Assembly: GCA_963840925.1 (NCBI GenBank)
Contig: CAWJAY010000001.1
Span: 1 to 64,000 of the forward strand
Length of the DNA: 64,000 nucleotides
Direction of reading: 5' to 3'
Origin: DATAOG01 sp963840925
GTDB taxonomy: Bacteria; Pseudomonadota; Alphaproteobacteria; Geminicoccales; Geminicoccaceae
The translations under genes and the position numbers were made by a program. The notes under the pieces were generated by a model. It worked only from the letters and a program-made list of their open reading frames with translations. It ran no database searches and was not told the DNA's origin. Below, in pieces: positions 24,819 through 33,261 of the stretch (positions are counted from its first letter, which is position 1; every line of letters starts with the position of its first letter).

Positions 24819-25709
24819 ATGGCCGTGATCGGCTTCATCGGGCTCGGCAACATGGGGCTGCCGATGGCGCGCAACCTGATCCGCGCCGGCCATCGGTTGC
24901 GTGCCTTCGACCTCGCGCCGGCCAGCCTCGAGGCGGCGGTGACGGCGGGCGCGGCTCCGGCCCGATCGGCGGCCGACGCGACGGCTGGGGCCGAGCTCGT
25001 GATCACGATGCTGCCCGAGGGCCGCCATGTCCGCGCCGTCTACCTCGGGCCGGATGGCGTGATCGCCGCGAGCGATCCGCAGGCGCTCCTGATCGACTGC
25101 TCGACAATCGACGTCGCGACCGCGCGCGCGGTCGACCAGGCGGCCGGCGAGCGCGGCCTCGAGGTGATCGACGCGCCGGTCTCGGGCGGGGTCGCCGGGG
25201 CCGAGAACGCGACCTTGACCTTCATGGTCGGCGGCAGCGAGGCGGGTTTTGGGCGCGCGCAGCCGATCCTGCGCCAGATGGGCAAAGCGGTGATCCACAC
25301 CGGCCCCTCGGGCAACGGCCAGGCGGCCAAGATCTGCAACAACATGCTGCTCGGCATCTCGATGATCGGCGTCGCCGAGACCTTCGTGCTGGCCGAGCGC
25401 CTGGGGCTCAGCGCCGCCAAGCTGTTCGAGGTCAGCAGCCAGTCGTCCGGTCAGTGCTGGTCGCTGACCAACTATTGTCCGGTGCCGGGGCTGGTCGCGA
25501 GCTCACCGGCCAACCGGGGCTACCAGGCGGGGTTCACCGCGGCGATGATGGCCAAGGACCTGCGCCTGGCGCAGGATGCGGCGCAGAGCGTCGACGCGCC
25601 GACCCCGCTCGGGGCCACCGCGCGCCAGCTCTACGCGCTGTTCGCCAACAGCGGGCGCGGCAGTTTGGATTTTTCTGCGATCATCAAGATGATCGCCGGT
25701 GATCTGTGA
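24819..25709 (+). CDS. mmsB: 3-hydroxyisobutyrate dehydrogenase
   Basis: A 296-residue NAD-dependent beta-hydroxyacid dehydrogenase. The Rossmann start is IGFIGLGNMGLPMARNL, the substrate block is IDAPVSGGVAGAENATLTFMVGG, and the catalytic Lys lies in GQAAKICNNMLLGISMIGVAE; AMMAKDLRLAQDAA is also diagnostic. It converts 3-hydroxyisobutyrate to methylmalonate semialdehyde, the step after the upstream hydrolase, so 22583-25709 encodes three successive steps of valine degradation. Confidence 0.93.
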   Translation: MAVIGFIGLGNMGLPMARNLIRAGHRLRAFDLAPASLEAAVTAGAAPARSAADATAGAELVITMLPEGRHVRAVYLGPDGVIAASDPQALLIDCSTIDVATARAVDQAAGERGLEVIDAPVSGGVAGAENATLTFMVGGSEAGFGRAQPILRQMGKAVIHTGPSGNGQAAKICNNMLLGISMIGVAETFVLAERLGLSAAKLFEVSSQSSGQCWSLTNYCPVPGLVASSPANRGYQAGFTAAMMAKDLRLAQDAAQSVDAPTPLGATARQLYALFANSGRGSLDFSAIIKMIAGDL

Positions 25710-25782
25710 AGGTTGCGAATCCGCCGCTAATATGCTCGTTATCCGTTAGCTGGGTGCGCAAGAACGAGAATTCGAGGCAACC

Positions 25783-26235
25783 GTGAAGCAGAGCTATCTG
25801 GAAACCATCCGGTTGATCGAGCGGCTGCACCGCCGCTTCCTCGATGTCATCAAGACGGAACTCGACCGGCTGGGGATCGAGGACATCAACAACGTGCAGA
25901 CTTTGATCCTGTCCAACATCAGCAGCGAGCAGCTGACGGTCGGCGAGCTGACCGCACGCGGCTACTACCTGGGCTCGAACGTCTCTTATAACGTCAAGAA
26001 GCTGGTCGAGAACGGCTATCTGAACCAGGAGCGCTCGCCCCACGACCGGCGGATGACCCGGGTGCGGGTGTCGGAAAAGGGCCTCGAGCTCTGCGAGCGG
26101 ATCGACGATCTGTACGAAAAGAACGCGCGCGAGCTCGAGCGCGATGTCATCTCGCGCGAGCAGCTGACCTCGCTGAACCAGGTGCTGAGCGCGCTCGAGC
26201 GCTATTGGAGCAACTACATCAATTATTCGCGCTGA
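25783..26235 (+). CDS. ldtR: MarR-family winged-helix regulator, LdtR-like
   Basis: A 150-residue winged-helix protein with GTG start. It resembles the LdtR group of alphaproteobacterial regulators: ERLHRRFLDVIKTELDRLG, DINNVQTLILSNIS, LTVGELTARGYYLGSNVSYNVKKLVENGYL (recognition helix) and ERSPHDRRMTRVRVSEKG (wing). In Liberibacter and rhizobia LdtR controls an L,D-transpeptidase and stress tolerance. Here it follows the valine genes by 74 bp, an AT-richer gap that probably holds its own promoter. A local role in controlling the valine operon is possible but unsupported. Confidence 0.8.
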   Translation: MKQSYLETIRLIERLHRRFLDVIKTELDRLGIEDINNVQTLILSNISSEQLTVGELTARGYYLGSNVSYNVKKLVENGYLNQERSPHDRRMTRVRVSEKGLELCERIDDLYEKNARELERDVISREQLTSLNQVLSALERYWSNYINYSR

Positions 26236-26263
26236 CGCGACCCGCAGGGCGGGCGGCCGCAGC

Positions 26264-26851
26264 ATGGTGGCAACCAGGGTCAGCCGCTTCGACGTCCCGG
26301 CGCTCGATGCGCTGGCACCCGATCTGCGCGCGCGGATCGAGGCGGTGCGCGCCAAGACCGGCTTCATCCCGAACGTGTTCCTGGTGCTGGCCCGCCGGCC
26401 CGACGAGTTCCGCGCGTTCTTCGCCTACTACGACGCGCTGATGCTGCGCGAGGGCGGTCTCTCCAAGGCCGAGAAGGAGATGATCGTGGTCGCGACCAGC
26501 GCGGCCAACCAGTGCCCCTATTGCGTGGTCGCACACGGCGCGCTGCTGCGCCTGTTCGCGGGCAACCCGCGCCTGGGCGACCAGGTCGCGGTCAACTACC
26601 GGACCGCCGAGATCAGCCACCGCCAGCGGGTGATGCTGGCAGCCGCGCTCAAGCTCGCCCAGGCGCCGCAGACGTTCGGCGAGGACGACATCCAGGCGCT
26701 GCTCGCGCAGGGCTTCTCGCGGGAGGACGTCTGGGACCTCGGCGGCATCGTCGGGCTGTTCGCGCTGTCGAACCGGCTTGCCCATCTCTCTGAGATGCGG
26801 CCCAACGACGAGTTCTACGACCTCGGGCGCACGGGCCGCCGGGCGGGCTGA
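26264..26851 (+). CDS. Peroxidase-related (AhpD-like/carboxymuconolactone decarboxylase family) protein
   Basis: A 195-residue AhpD-fold protein. The redox pair lies in TSAANQCPYCVVAHGALL (C-x2-C with the following His, as in AhpD and the peroxidase-related subfamily), and GFIPNVFLVLARRPDEFRAFF is the typical N-terminal block of that subfamily. Such proteins reduce peroxides or act in thiol redox reactions; the partner here is unknown. It follows ldtR by 28 bp on the same strand. Confidence 0.82.
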   Translation: MVATRVSRFDVPALDALAPDLRARIEAVRAKTGFIPNVFLVLARRPDEFRAFFAYYDALMLREGGLSKAEKEMIVVATSAANQCPYCVVAHGALLRLFAGNPRLGDQVAVNYRTAEISHRQRVMLAAALKLAQAPQTFGEDDIQALLAQGFSREDVWDLGGIVGLFALSNRLAHLSEMRPNDEFYDLGRTGRRAG

Positions 26852-26863
26852 AACGCCGATCGC

Positions 26864-27445
26864 TCAAGGCGCGCTGCGGACCTCCGGGCCCGGGGCCGCC
26901 TGACCATAGCGCTCCTGAACCTCGCTCAGATACTCGGCCTCGGCCTCGGTGCTGGGCCGACCGAAGATCGCGTTGCGGTGGGGAAAGCGGCCGAACCGGC
27001 GGATGATCGCCACGTACTCCTCGGCAAACCGCCGGTTCTCGTCCATCCCCTGGCTCTCGAACAGGGCCAGCGCCCGCACCTGGTTGGCGAGGTTCTCGCT
27101 GTGCATGAACGGCAGGTAGAGGAACTGCTTCTGCTCGCTGGTCAGCTCGCGATCGAACCCCTCGGCCAGCGCGTGCTCGGCGATCGCGAGCGCCCGGTCG
27201 TCGGTGGCGAACGCCCGCGGGTCGCCCCGGAACATGTTGCGCGGGACCTGGTCGAGCAGGATGCAGAGCGCGAGACAGCCCTCGGGGCTCGTCCGCCAGA
27301 CCCTGAGCTCGCCGGTCGCGGCGCGCGCGAACAGCGGGCCGAAGCGTTTGCGAACCGCCTGATCGAACGCCGGGCTCGAATGAAACCACGCTGCCCGCGC
27401 ATCGTCGCCGAACCAGAATTCGATGACATCCTTGATGCCGTCCAT
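26864..27445 (-). CDS. DUF924 family protein
   Basis: A 193-residue all-alpha protein of the DUF924 (YPO4014-like) family. Diagnostic blocks are VIEFWFGDDARAAWFHSSPAFDQAVRKRF (in two parts), LALCILLDQVPRNMFRGDPRAFATDDRAL, FLYLPFMHSENLANQ and RFGRFPHRNAIFGR. The family has a TPR-like fold and no established reaction. It ends 12 bp from the convergent AhpD-like gene. The 187 bp between it and the cyclase gene show no gene. Confidence 0.85.
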   Translation of the reverse strand: MDGIKDVIEFWFGDDARAAWFHSSPAFDQAVRKRFGPLFARAATGELRVWRTSPEGCLALCILLDQVPRNMFRGDPRAFATDDRALAIAEHALAEGFDRELTSEQKQFLYLPFMHSENLANQVRALALFESQGMDENRRFAEEYVAIIRRFGRFPHRNAIFGRPSTEAEAEYLSEVQERYGQAAPGPEVRSAP

Positions 27446-27632
27446 GGGCAGGTTCGACCTCCGCTCCCACCTGCTGAGCCCGGGTCATGGATGGTCAAAG
27501 ACCGCCGGCCCGGACCTCTGCGCGGTCGACCGCCGCGGATCGCCGCGTTAACGCTAAGGTGTAGATCGGCAGCGGCGCGACAGCAACGGGTTCGCGCGCT
27601 CGGAACGCGCTGCGCTGCCCCCCGAGATCGGC

Positions 27633-29438
27633 TCAGAGGCGCAGCGTGAAGATCTCGGTCGGCGCCTCGCGGCCGCGCAGCTGATGCCGGCCGAGCGAGG
27701 TCAGGCGCGGGTCGGCCGGCAGGTCCCGGGCGGTCGCCGCGCTCAGAAGGATCGCGACCTCGGCCCCGGGCAGCACCTCCTTGGCCATGACCTCGAGGCG
27801 CTGGGCGACGTTCACCGTGTCGCCGACGACGGTGTAGTTCATGCGGGTCGCGGTGCCGATGTTGCCGACCACGACCGGCCCGCTGTGCAGACCGATCCGA
27901 ACCCGGACCGGCTGATCGCGGCCGCGGTTGTCCTCGCGGATCGCAGCCGCGATCGCGAGCGCGGCGCGGACCGCGCGCGCGGCGTGATCGGCCTGGTCCT
28001 CGATCGCGTTCCACAGCGCCATGACCGCATCGCCGATGAACTTGTCGACCATGCCCGCCTCGGCCTCGACGCAGCCGGTCACCAGGCGCAGGTGATGGTT
28101 GAGGAAGTCGGCGGTCTCCTCGGCGCTTCGGCCGGCCGTGCGGGCCGTGAAGTCGACGACGTCGGTGAACAGCACGGTCACCTCGCGTTGCTGGGACGCG
28201 AGCGAGGCCGTGATCCCGCGGCTGATCAGGCTCTGCACGAGCGGTTTGGGCAGATACGCGGCGAACACGCGCAGCGCGCGCACCATGGCATTGAACGCGA
28301 TCGCGGCCTGGTCGATCTCGCGCAGCCGCGAGCGCCGGAGCGGAGCGAGATCGTCGAGGTCGAGGGTGCGGATCGCGTTCGCGGTCTCGGCCAGCTGCAC
28401 GATCGGGCGGCTGACCCGGCGGCCGAGCCAGACCGCGACCAGGGCGGCCGCGACCAGGCCCAGGAGCCCCAGACCCAGGGCCAGCAGCAGCCGCTTGAGC
28501 TGGATGTCGAGCGCCTCGATCGAGAAATAGCTGCCGACCAGCCAGCGCGGGTCGAAGGGCGGCGCCAGGCTCTCGTACAGGAACAGGTAGCGCGTGTCGC
28601 CGAGCCGGTTCCAGTGCCCCGGCACGCCGCCCCGCAGCCGACGGTCCTGCCAGCCCTCGCCCCAGATCCCGAACAGGACCGGATCGCCGATCTCGGTCAC
28701 CCGCGGCAGCGGCCGTTCAGGCCCGAGATCGGGGAAGTGGAGCGCAAGCGTGGTGTGCGCCAGGACGTAGTCACGATCGTAAAGGACGAAGGCGTTCTGC
28801 CCGAGCTCGGTCTCGATGCTGGTGATGAACTCGGACAGCGTCGGCATCGTGATGGTCGAGACCAGCACGCCCCGGACCTGGCCGTCGACCACCAGGGTCC
28901 GCTGCAGGTTGACCAGGGTCATGCCCTCGTTCTTGACGTAGACCGGCGCGCCCCAGTGAAGCGCGCGCTCGTGACGCGCCAGCGCCTGCTCGATCGCCTT
29001 CCGGCCCGCGGGCTCGTGGCGCCAGTCGGCGATCTCGGGCGCCGGCACGGGAAGCTCCTGGCGGGCCGCCATCAGCCAACCCAACGGGTCGAAATAGACC
29101 ATGGCCCGGACCTGCGGGCTGGCGGCGAGCCCGGCCTCGAGCGCCCGAAACAGCTGGTCGGGATCGGCCGGATCGAGCCGCCCGGTCTCGACCAGGCGCG
29201 CCAGCGCGTCGACCTCCGCCCCGGCCGGCTCGAGGAACAGCCGCAGCTCGCGCGTGATCCCGGTGATCAGCAGGCGGCCCTTGTCCTCCAGCAGCTCGAA
29301 GGTGTTGCGGGTCGCGATCGAGAGCGTGACCAGCAGCACGCCGCCGACCGCAAGGATGACCAGCGCGCTGACCCCGAACACGAGGTAGGCGACCACGGGC
29401 AGGCCCTTGCGGACCTCGGGGGCGGCGAGGTCGGTCAT
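27633..29438 (-). CDS. Membrane adenylate/guanylate cyclase (Cache-HAMP-class III cyclase)
   Basis: A 601-residue sensor cyclase. A hydrophobic helix near residues 15-38 is followed by a periplasmic double-Cache-like region (about 40-310, with DRDYVLAHTTLA and WLVGSYFSIEALDIQL), a second membrane helix (LLLALGLGLLGLVAAALVAVWL) and HAMP (RRVSRPIVQLAETANAIR). The catalytic domain (about 410-590) has metal-binding Asp residues in VTVLFTDVVDFTART and in MVDKFIGDAVMALWN, and the GDTVNVAQRLE motif. It presumably makes cAMP in response to a periplasmic ligand. A second, receiver-linked cyclase is encoded at 57463-58613. Confidence 0.9.
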   Translation of the reverse strand: MTDLAAPEVRKGLPVVAYLVFGVSALVILAVGGVLLVTLSIATRNTFELLEDKGRLLITGITRELRLFLEPAGAEVDALARLVETGRLDPADPDQLFRALEAGLAASPQVRAMVYFDPLGWLMAARQELPVPAPEIADWRHEPAGRKAIEQALARHERALHWGAPVYVKNEGMTLVNLQRTLVVDGQVRGVLVSTITMPTLSEFITSIETELGQNAFVLYDRDYVLAHTTLALHFPDLGPERPLPRVTEIGDPVLFGIWGEGWQDRRLRGGVPGHWNRLGDTRYLFLYESLAPPFDPRWLVGSYFSIEALDIQLKRLLLALGLGLLGLVAAALVAVWLGRRVSRPIVQLAETANAIRTLDLDDLAPLRRSRLREIDQAAIAFNAMVRALRVFAAYLPKPLVQSLISRGITASLASQQREVTVLFTDVVDFTARTAGRSAEETADFLNHHLRLVTGCVEAEAGMVDKFIGDAVMALWNAIEDQADHAARAVRAALAIAAAIREDNRGRDQPVRVRIGLHSGPVVVGNIGTATRMNYTVVGDTVNVAQRLEVMAKEVLPGAEVAILLSAATARDLPADPRLTSLGRHQLRGREAPTEIFTLRL

Positions 29439-29600
29439 CGGGAAAGCTTAGGGACCGCCGGTCATGGCGGCAATCGCCGCCGGTTCAGCCGGCGCGCTCG
29501 GGGCAGGTCGCCACGTCCGGCGGCGACCCCGCGCTGGCCCCTCCCGCGGACCGCCCGGGCCTGCTAGAAGGGGCCGCTCCATCGCGCAAAAGGTCGGCTG

Positions 29601-30923
29601 ATGATCGCTCGCTACGCGCGCCCGCAGATGGCCGCCATCTGGGCGCCCGAGAACCGGCTCCGGCTCTGGCTCGAGGTCGAGCTCAGCGCGCTCGAGGCGA
29701 TGGCCGGGCAGGGCCGGGTGCCGGCGGCTGCCGCGGCGGCGGTCAGGGCCGCCGCCGAGCGCCGGATCGAGGCGATCATCGATCCGGCCCGGATCGAGGC
29801 GATCGAGGCGACCACCCGCCACGACGTGATCGCGTTCTTGACCCACGTCGAGCAGGTGATCGGCCCCGAAGCCCGCTATCTGCACCTGGGCATGACCTCG
29901 TCTGACCTGCTCGACACCGCGCTTGCCTGCCAGCTGACCCAGGCCGCCGACCTGCTGCTGGCCGATCTCGGCCAGCTGCTCGCAGCGCTCCGCCGGCGGG
30001 CGTTCGAGCACAAGGAGACGCCCTGCATCGGCCGCTCGCATGGCATGCACGCCGAGCCCACCACCTTCGGCCTCAAGCTCGCCGGCTTCTACGCCGAGTT
30101 CGAGCGCAACCGGCGCCGGCTGCAGACGGCGCGCGCCGAGGTCGCGAGCTGCATGATCTCGGGCGCGGTCGGCACCTTCGCCAACGTCGACCCGGCGGTC
30201 GAGGCCGAGGTCGCGGCGCGGCTCGGGCTAACTCCGGAGCCGGTCTCGACCCAGGTGATCCCGCGCGACCGCCACGCCGCGTTCTTCGCCGCGCTGGCAC
30301 TCGCGGCCGGCGCCATCGAGCGGCTGGCGACCGAGATCCGCCATCTCCAGCGCACCGAGGTCGGCGAGGCGGCCGAGCCGTTCGCCCACGGCCAGAAGGG
30401 CAGCTCGGCGATGCCGCACAAACGCAACCCCTGGATGAGCGAGAACCTGTGCGGCCTCGCGCGGCTGGTGCGCGGCTATCTGGCCCCGGCGCTCGAGGAC
30501 GTGGCGCTCTGGCACGAGCGCGACATCGCCCACTCCTCGGTCGAGCGGGTGATTGCCCCGGATGCGACGATCGCGCTCGACTTCGCGCTCGACCGCCTGA
30601 CCGGGATCGTCGAGCGGCTCGAGGTCGACAGCGCGCGGATGCTCGCCAACCTGGCGAGCACCCGCGGCCTGATCCACTCGCAGCGCGTCCTCTTGGCGCT
30701 GACCGAAGCCGGGCTCGGCCGCCAGGACGCCTACGCGATCGTCCAGCGTCATGCCATGCGCGCCTGGCAGGACGGCCGGCCGCTGCTCGCACTGCTGCAG
30801 GCCGATCCGGAGGTCACCGCCCGCCTCGACGCCGCAGCGCTCGCGGCGCTGTTCGATCTCGGCTATCACACCCGCCACGTCGATCTGATCTTCGCGCGCG
30901 TATTCGGCGCCGGCGAAGCCTGA
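29601..30923 (+). CDS. purB: Adenylosuccinate lyase
   Basis: A 440-residue fumarase-superfamily lyase. It begins MIARYARPQMAAIWAPENRL as usual for bacterial PurB, with TTRHDVIAFLTHVEQ, the His block TSSDLLDTALACQL, GRSHGMHAEPTTFGLK and the signature loop GQKGSSAMPHKRNPWMSEN that carries the catalytic Ser. It splits adenylosuccinate to AMP and SAICAR to AICAR in purine synthesis. It stands alone, divergent from the cyclase gene across a 162-bp gap. Confidence 0.95.
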   Translation: MIARYARPQMAAIWAPENRLRLWLEVELSALEAMAGQGRVPAAAAAAVRAAAERRIEAIIDPARIEAIEATTRHDVIAFLTHVEQVIGPEARYLHLGMTSSDLLDTALACQLTQAADLLLADLGQLLAALRRRAFEHKETPCIGRSHGMHAEPTTFGLKLAGFYAEFERNRRRLQTARAEVASCMISGAVGTFANVDPAVEAEVAARLGLTPEPVSTQVIPRDRHAAFFAALALAAGAIERLATEIRHLQRTEVGEAAEPFAHGQKGSSAMPHKRNPWMSENLCGLARLVRGYLAPALEDVALWHERDIAHSSVERVIAPDATIALDFALDRLTGIVERLEVDSARMLANLASTRGLIHSQRVLLALTEAGLGRQDAYAIVQRHAMRAWQDGRPLLALLQADPEVTARLDAAALAALFDLGYHTRHVDLIFARVFGAGEA

Positions 30924-30936
30924 CCGGGAGCACGTG

Positions 30937-31596
30937 ATGCGATCCTGCGCAGCGGCGCTGCTGCTCGCCGCACTCGGCTCGACGCTGGCGCCGTTCGGGG
31001 CGGAGGCCGCGGTCCTGATCGAGGCGACGAAGGCGGGACAGCCGCTCCGGTTGGTGGTCGACCGGAGCCAGCGCCGCGTGCTGATCGGCGCGGGCGGGCT
31101 CAACGCGCTGGTCGATCTCGCCGCCGGCCTGGTCTATCTGCAGCGGCCGGGGGAGCCTGCCGCCCGGGTGCACGCGCGGTTCCGCCCGGGCCACGACGAG
31201 CCCGCGCCTTATCGGATCGAGCGTTTCGGGCCGGGGCCGATCCTCGCTGGCAATGCCAGCACCTACCACGTCCTGTTCGATCAGGACCGGGTCTGCGCCG
31301 AGGCGATGCTGAACGGCTGGATGAGCCCGTTCGTCGATCCGGCGGTGCGCGCGATCGCGCTGCTCGAGCAGGCAAGCGCGCCCGCCGCCGGCGACAATTG
31401 CGCCGCGATTCCGTTCACCACCTATGCGGCCGCCGGCTGGCCGCTGCTGACCGGCAAGATCGACCGGCCGAGCTTTGCCACGACCGTGATCCGCTTCGAC
31501 TACCGGCCGGGCGCGGACGAGCTGGCGCCGCCAGCCGCCACGCGCGAGTTGCCGATCGAGGCGCTGGCGGCCTGGATCGCATTGCCGCCGTCCTGA
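30937..31596 (+). CDS. Secreted protein of unknown function, paralogue A
   Basis: About 219 residues with a signal peptide (MRSCAAALLLAALGSTLAPF, cleavage near AEA-AV). I do not recognise the family. The mature part begins VLIEATKAGQPLRLVVDRSQRR and contains VDLAAGLVYLQRPGE, STYHVLFDQDRVCAEAMLNGWMSPF and GWPLLTGKIDRP. These align with the next gene over the whole length, so the two are tandem paralogues. Two Cys (in VCAE and NCAA) are shared with the paralogue and may form a disulfide outside the cytoplasm. ATG 30937 and GTG 30934 are both possible starts. Confidence 0.75.
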   Translation: MRSCAAALLLAALGSTLAPFGAEAAVLIEATKAGQPLRLVVDRSQRRVLIGAGGLNALVDLAAGLVYLQRPGEPAARVHARFRPGHDEPAPYRIERFGPGPILAGNASTYHVLFDQDRVCAEAMLNGWMSPFVDPAVRAIALLEQASAPAAGDNCAAIPFTTYAAAGWPLLTGKIDRPSFATTVIRFDYRPGADELAPPAATRELPIEALAAWIALPPS

Positions 31597-31718
31597 GCCC
31601 CACGTTCCGGCACGGCACCGGTTGACCGAATCTGGATCGTCGGCGGCCGGGGCCTGACTTAAAGGTCGGGCAATCAGTTTGCGCTATGGCTTGGGCTATC
31701 GCCACCGGAGGCTGACCC

Positions 31719-32369
31719 ATGCCCGTCCGTCGGATGCTGCTGACCGCCGCCGTGCTGTGCATTCTGCCGCAGGTCTCGGCGGCCGCGATCCTGATCGAGG
31801 CGCGCAAGCACGGCGAGCCGTTCCGGATGGTGATCGATAACGACCGCCAGCGCGCGTTGGTCAGCACGGCGCGCGGCGAGAGCCTGATCGATCTCGCGGC
31901 GGGCCAGATCTACGTCCGTGGCCCGGGCGGCGTCGCCAGCCGGCTGCCGATCGGGCCGCAGGTCCTGCCAGTGAGCGAGCTCTACCGCGTCGAGCCCTGG
32001 GGGCCGGCGCCGAGGATGAACGGTCAGGCGACCGTCTACCACGTGATCACCTACGGCGATCAGATCTGTGCCGAGATGCTGGTCAGCGGCTGGATGAAGC
32101 CGTTCGTAGCCCCGGTGGTGCAGGCGCTCGACCTGCTCGAGGACCTGAGCGGAGCGCCGCGCGGCCAGGGCTGCGAGCGGATCCCGTTCGCGGTCTACGC
32201 CGCGCAGGGCTGGCCGATCATGGCCGGCAAAATCGATCATCTGACCTTCGAGACCGAAAGCGTCCGCTTCGACTATCAACCGCCGGCGCGCGAGCTGGCG
32301 CTGCCGGTGCACTACGACAACCGGCATCCGGATCAGGTCGTGCTCCAGGCCTTCGCGCCCAAGCCCTGA
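31719..32369 (+). CDS. Secreted protein of unknown function, paralogue B
   Basis: A 216-residue protein with a signal peptide (LLTAAVLCILPQVSAAA) preceded by a clear CGGAGG ribosome site. The mature sequence ILIEARKHGEPFRMVIDNDRQR, IDLAAGQIYVRGPGG, TVYHVITYGDQICAEMLVSGWMKPF and GWPIMAGKIDHLTFETESVRFDY parallels the upstream gene block by block, including the ICAE and GCER cysteines. Probably a duplicated periplasmic protein; function not known. The 122-bp gap between the copies holds nothing else I can see. Confidence 0.75.
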   Translation: MPVRRMLLTAAVLCILPQVSAAAILIEARKHGEPFRMVIDNDRQRALVSTARGESLIDLAAGQIYVRGPGGVASRLPIGPQVLPVSELYRVEPWGPAPRMNGQATVYHVITYGDQICAEMLVSGWMKPFVAPVVQALDLLEDLSGAPRGQGCERIPFAVYAAQGWPIMAGKIDHLTFETESVRFDYQPPARELALPVHYDNRHPDQVVLQAFAPKP

Positions 32370-32392
32370 GCCGGCCTCGACGGCCGCTTTCC

Positions 32393-32743
32393 TCAGTCCT
32401 CGCCGAGCGCGCGCCGCAGTTCTTCGGTCGCGACGCGCTCCAACGCGGCCAGATCGCGCTCGATGATCCGCCAGATCCGCTGCTGGTCGATCCGGAAATA
32501 CTGCTGCACCAGCACGTCGCGCAGGCCGGCCCAGTCGGCCCACGCGATGCCGGGATGACGCTCGCAGAGATCGCGCGGCAGGTGCTTGACCTCTTCGCCG
32601 ACAGTGGTCAGGGCTGCCGCGCAGGCGTGCTGCACGGTTCGATCGGCCAGGAAGGCGCTCGCATCCAGGCCAGACGTGAAGCGGCGCAGGTCCTGGATCG
32701 CCTGCACGATGTCGTCGAGCCGCTGCGCCTCGCGTCGGACCAC
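32393..32743 (-). CDS. HepT-like (DUF86) toxin with altered active site
   Basis: A 116-residue all-alpha HepT/DUF86 protein: VRREAQRLDDIVQAIQDLRRF, VQHACAAALTTVGEEVKHLP and the C-terminal core WADWAGLRDVLVQQYFRID. HepT RNases carry R-x4-6-H-x-Y; here the motif reads R-D-V-L-V-Q-Q-Y, with CAG in place of the His codon. The Arg and the Tyr (target of AMPylation by MntA) remain. As written it would be expected to lack RNase activity. It follows the MntA-like gene by 14 bp. Confidence 0.82.
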   Translation of the reverse strand: MVRREAQRLDDIVQAIQDLRRFTSGLDASAFLADRTVQHACAAALTTVGEEVKHLPRDLCERHPGIAWADWAGLRDVLVQQYFRIDQQRIWRIIERDLAALERVATEELRRALGED

Positions 32744-32757
32744 AAGCCGGCGGCCTG

Positions 32758-33198
32758 CTAAAAGACCTGGGTCGCTTCCTGTTCGACCTCGGGCCGGACG
32801 AACCGCTTGAGCGTCTTGCGCTCGACCAGATCCGTCGGCCAGCCGAGCAGATCCTGGGCCTGTTGCTGGACATGGACGAGGTCGAGCAGCGAGAAGTCGG
32901 CATCGGGTGCGACGTCGATCGCGAGATCGATATCGCTATCCGGACCCGCCTCGCCGCGGACCAGGGAGCCAAAGATGTACAGATGCTCGACGCCGCGCTT
33001 GCGGAGTTCCGGCGCGTGCTGCCGGAGCAGCGCTATCGCTTTGCCGAGCTCCGGGGGTGCCCGGTCCTGCTCGTGCAGATAGCTCTCGATCGCCTGCTGC
33101 ACGAGATCCTGGACGCTGGTCTGCCTTCTGGCGGCGACCTGCTTGACCCGGCTCCGCAAAGCGGCCGGCACGCGCACCGACAGGAAAGTCTGGGCCAT
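32758..33198 (-). CDS. MntA-like antitoxin nucleotidyltransferase with N-terminal ribbon-helix-helix domain
   Basis: A 146-residue protein in two parts. Residues 1-45 (FLSVRVPAALRSRVKQVAAR, then TSVQDLVQQAIESYL) look like a ribbon-helix-helix DNA-binding domain. Residues 60-145 form a minimal nucleotidyltransferase with GS-x10-D-x-D intact (GSLVRGEAG then PDSDIDLAID). MntA-type antitoxins inactivate HepT by adding AMP to its Tyr. A fused DNA-binding domain would let the antitoxin also repress the operon. The start is the ATG 33198. Confidence 0.82.
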   Translation of the reverse strand: MAQTFLSVRVPAALRSRVKQVAARRQTSVQDLVQQAIESYLHEQDRAPPELGKAIALLRQHAPELRKRGVEHLYIFGSLVRGEAGPDSDIDLAIDVAPDADFSLLDLVHVQQQAQDLLGWPTDLVERKTLKRFVRPEVEQEATQVF

Positions 33199-33261
33199 GC
33201 GGGAGCCCTCTGTTAACTTGTGCACAAAGCTAGCACGCCCGGCCCGTCCGGACAACCGCCG

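Noticed and set aside
27684..29567. A 627-codon plus-strand frame
   Set aside because: Antisense to the cyclase gene, rich in Arg/Asp/Gly without any domain.
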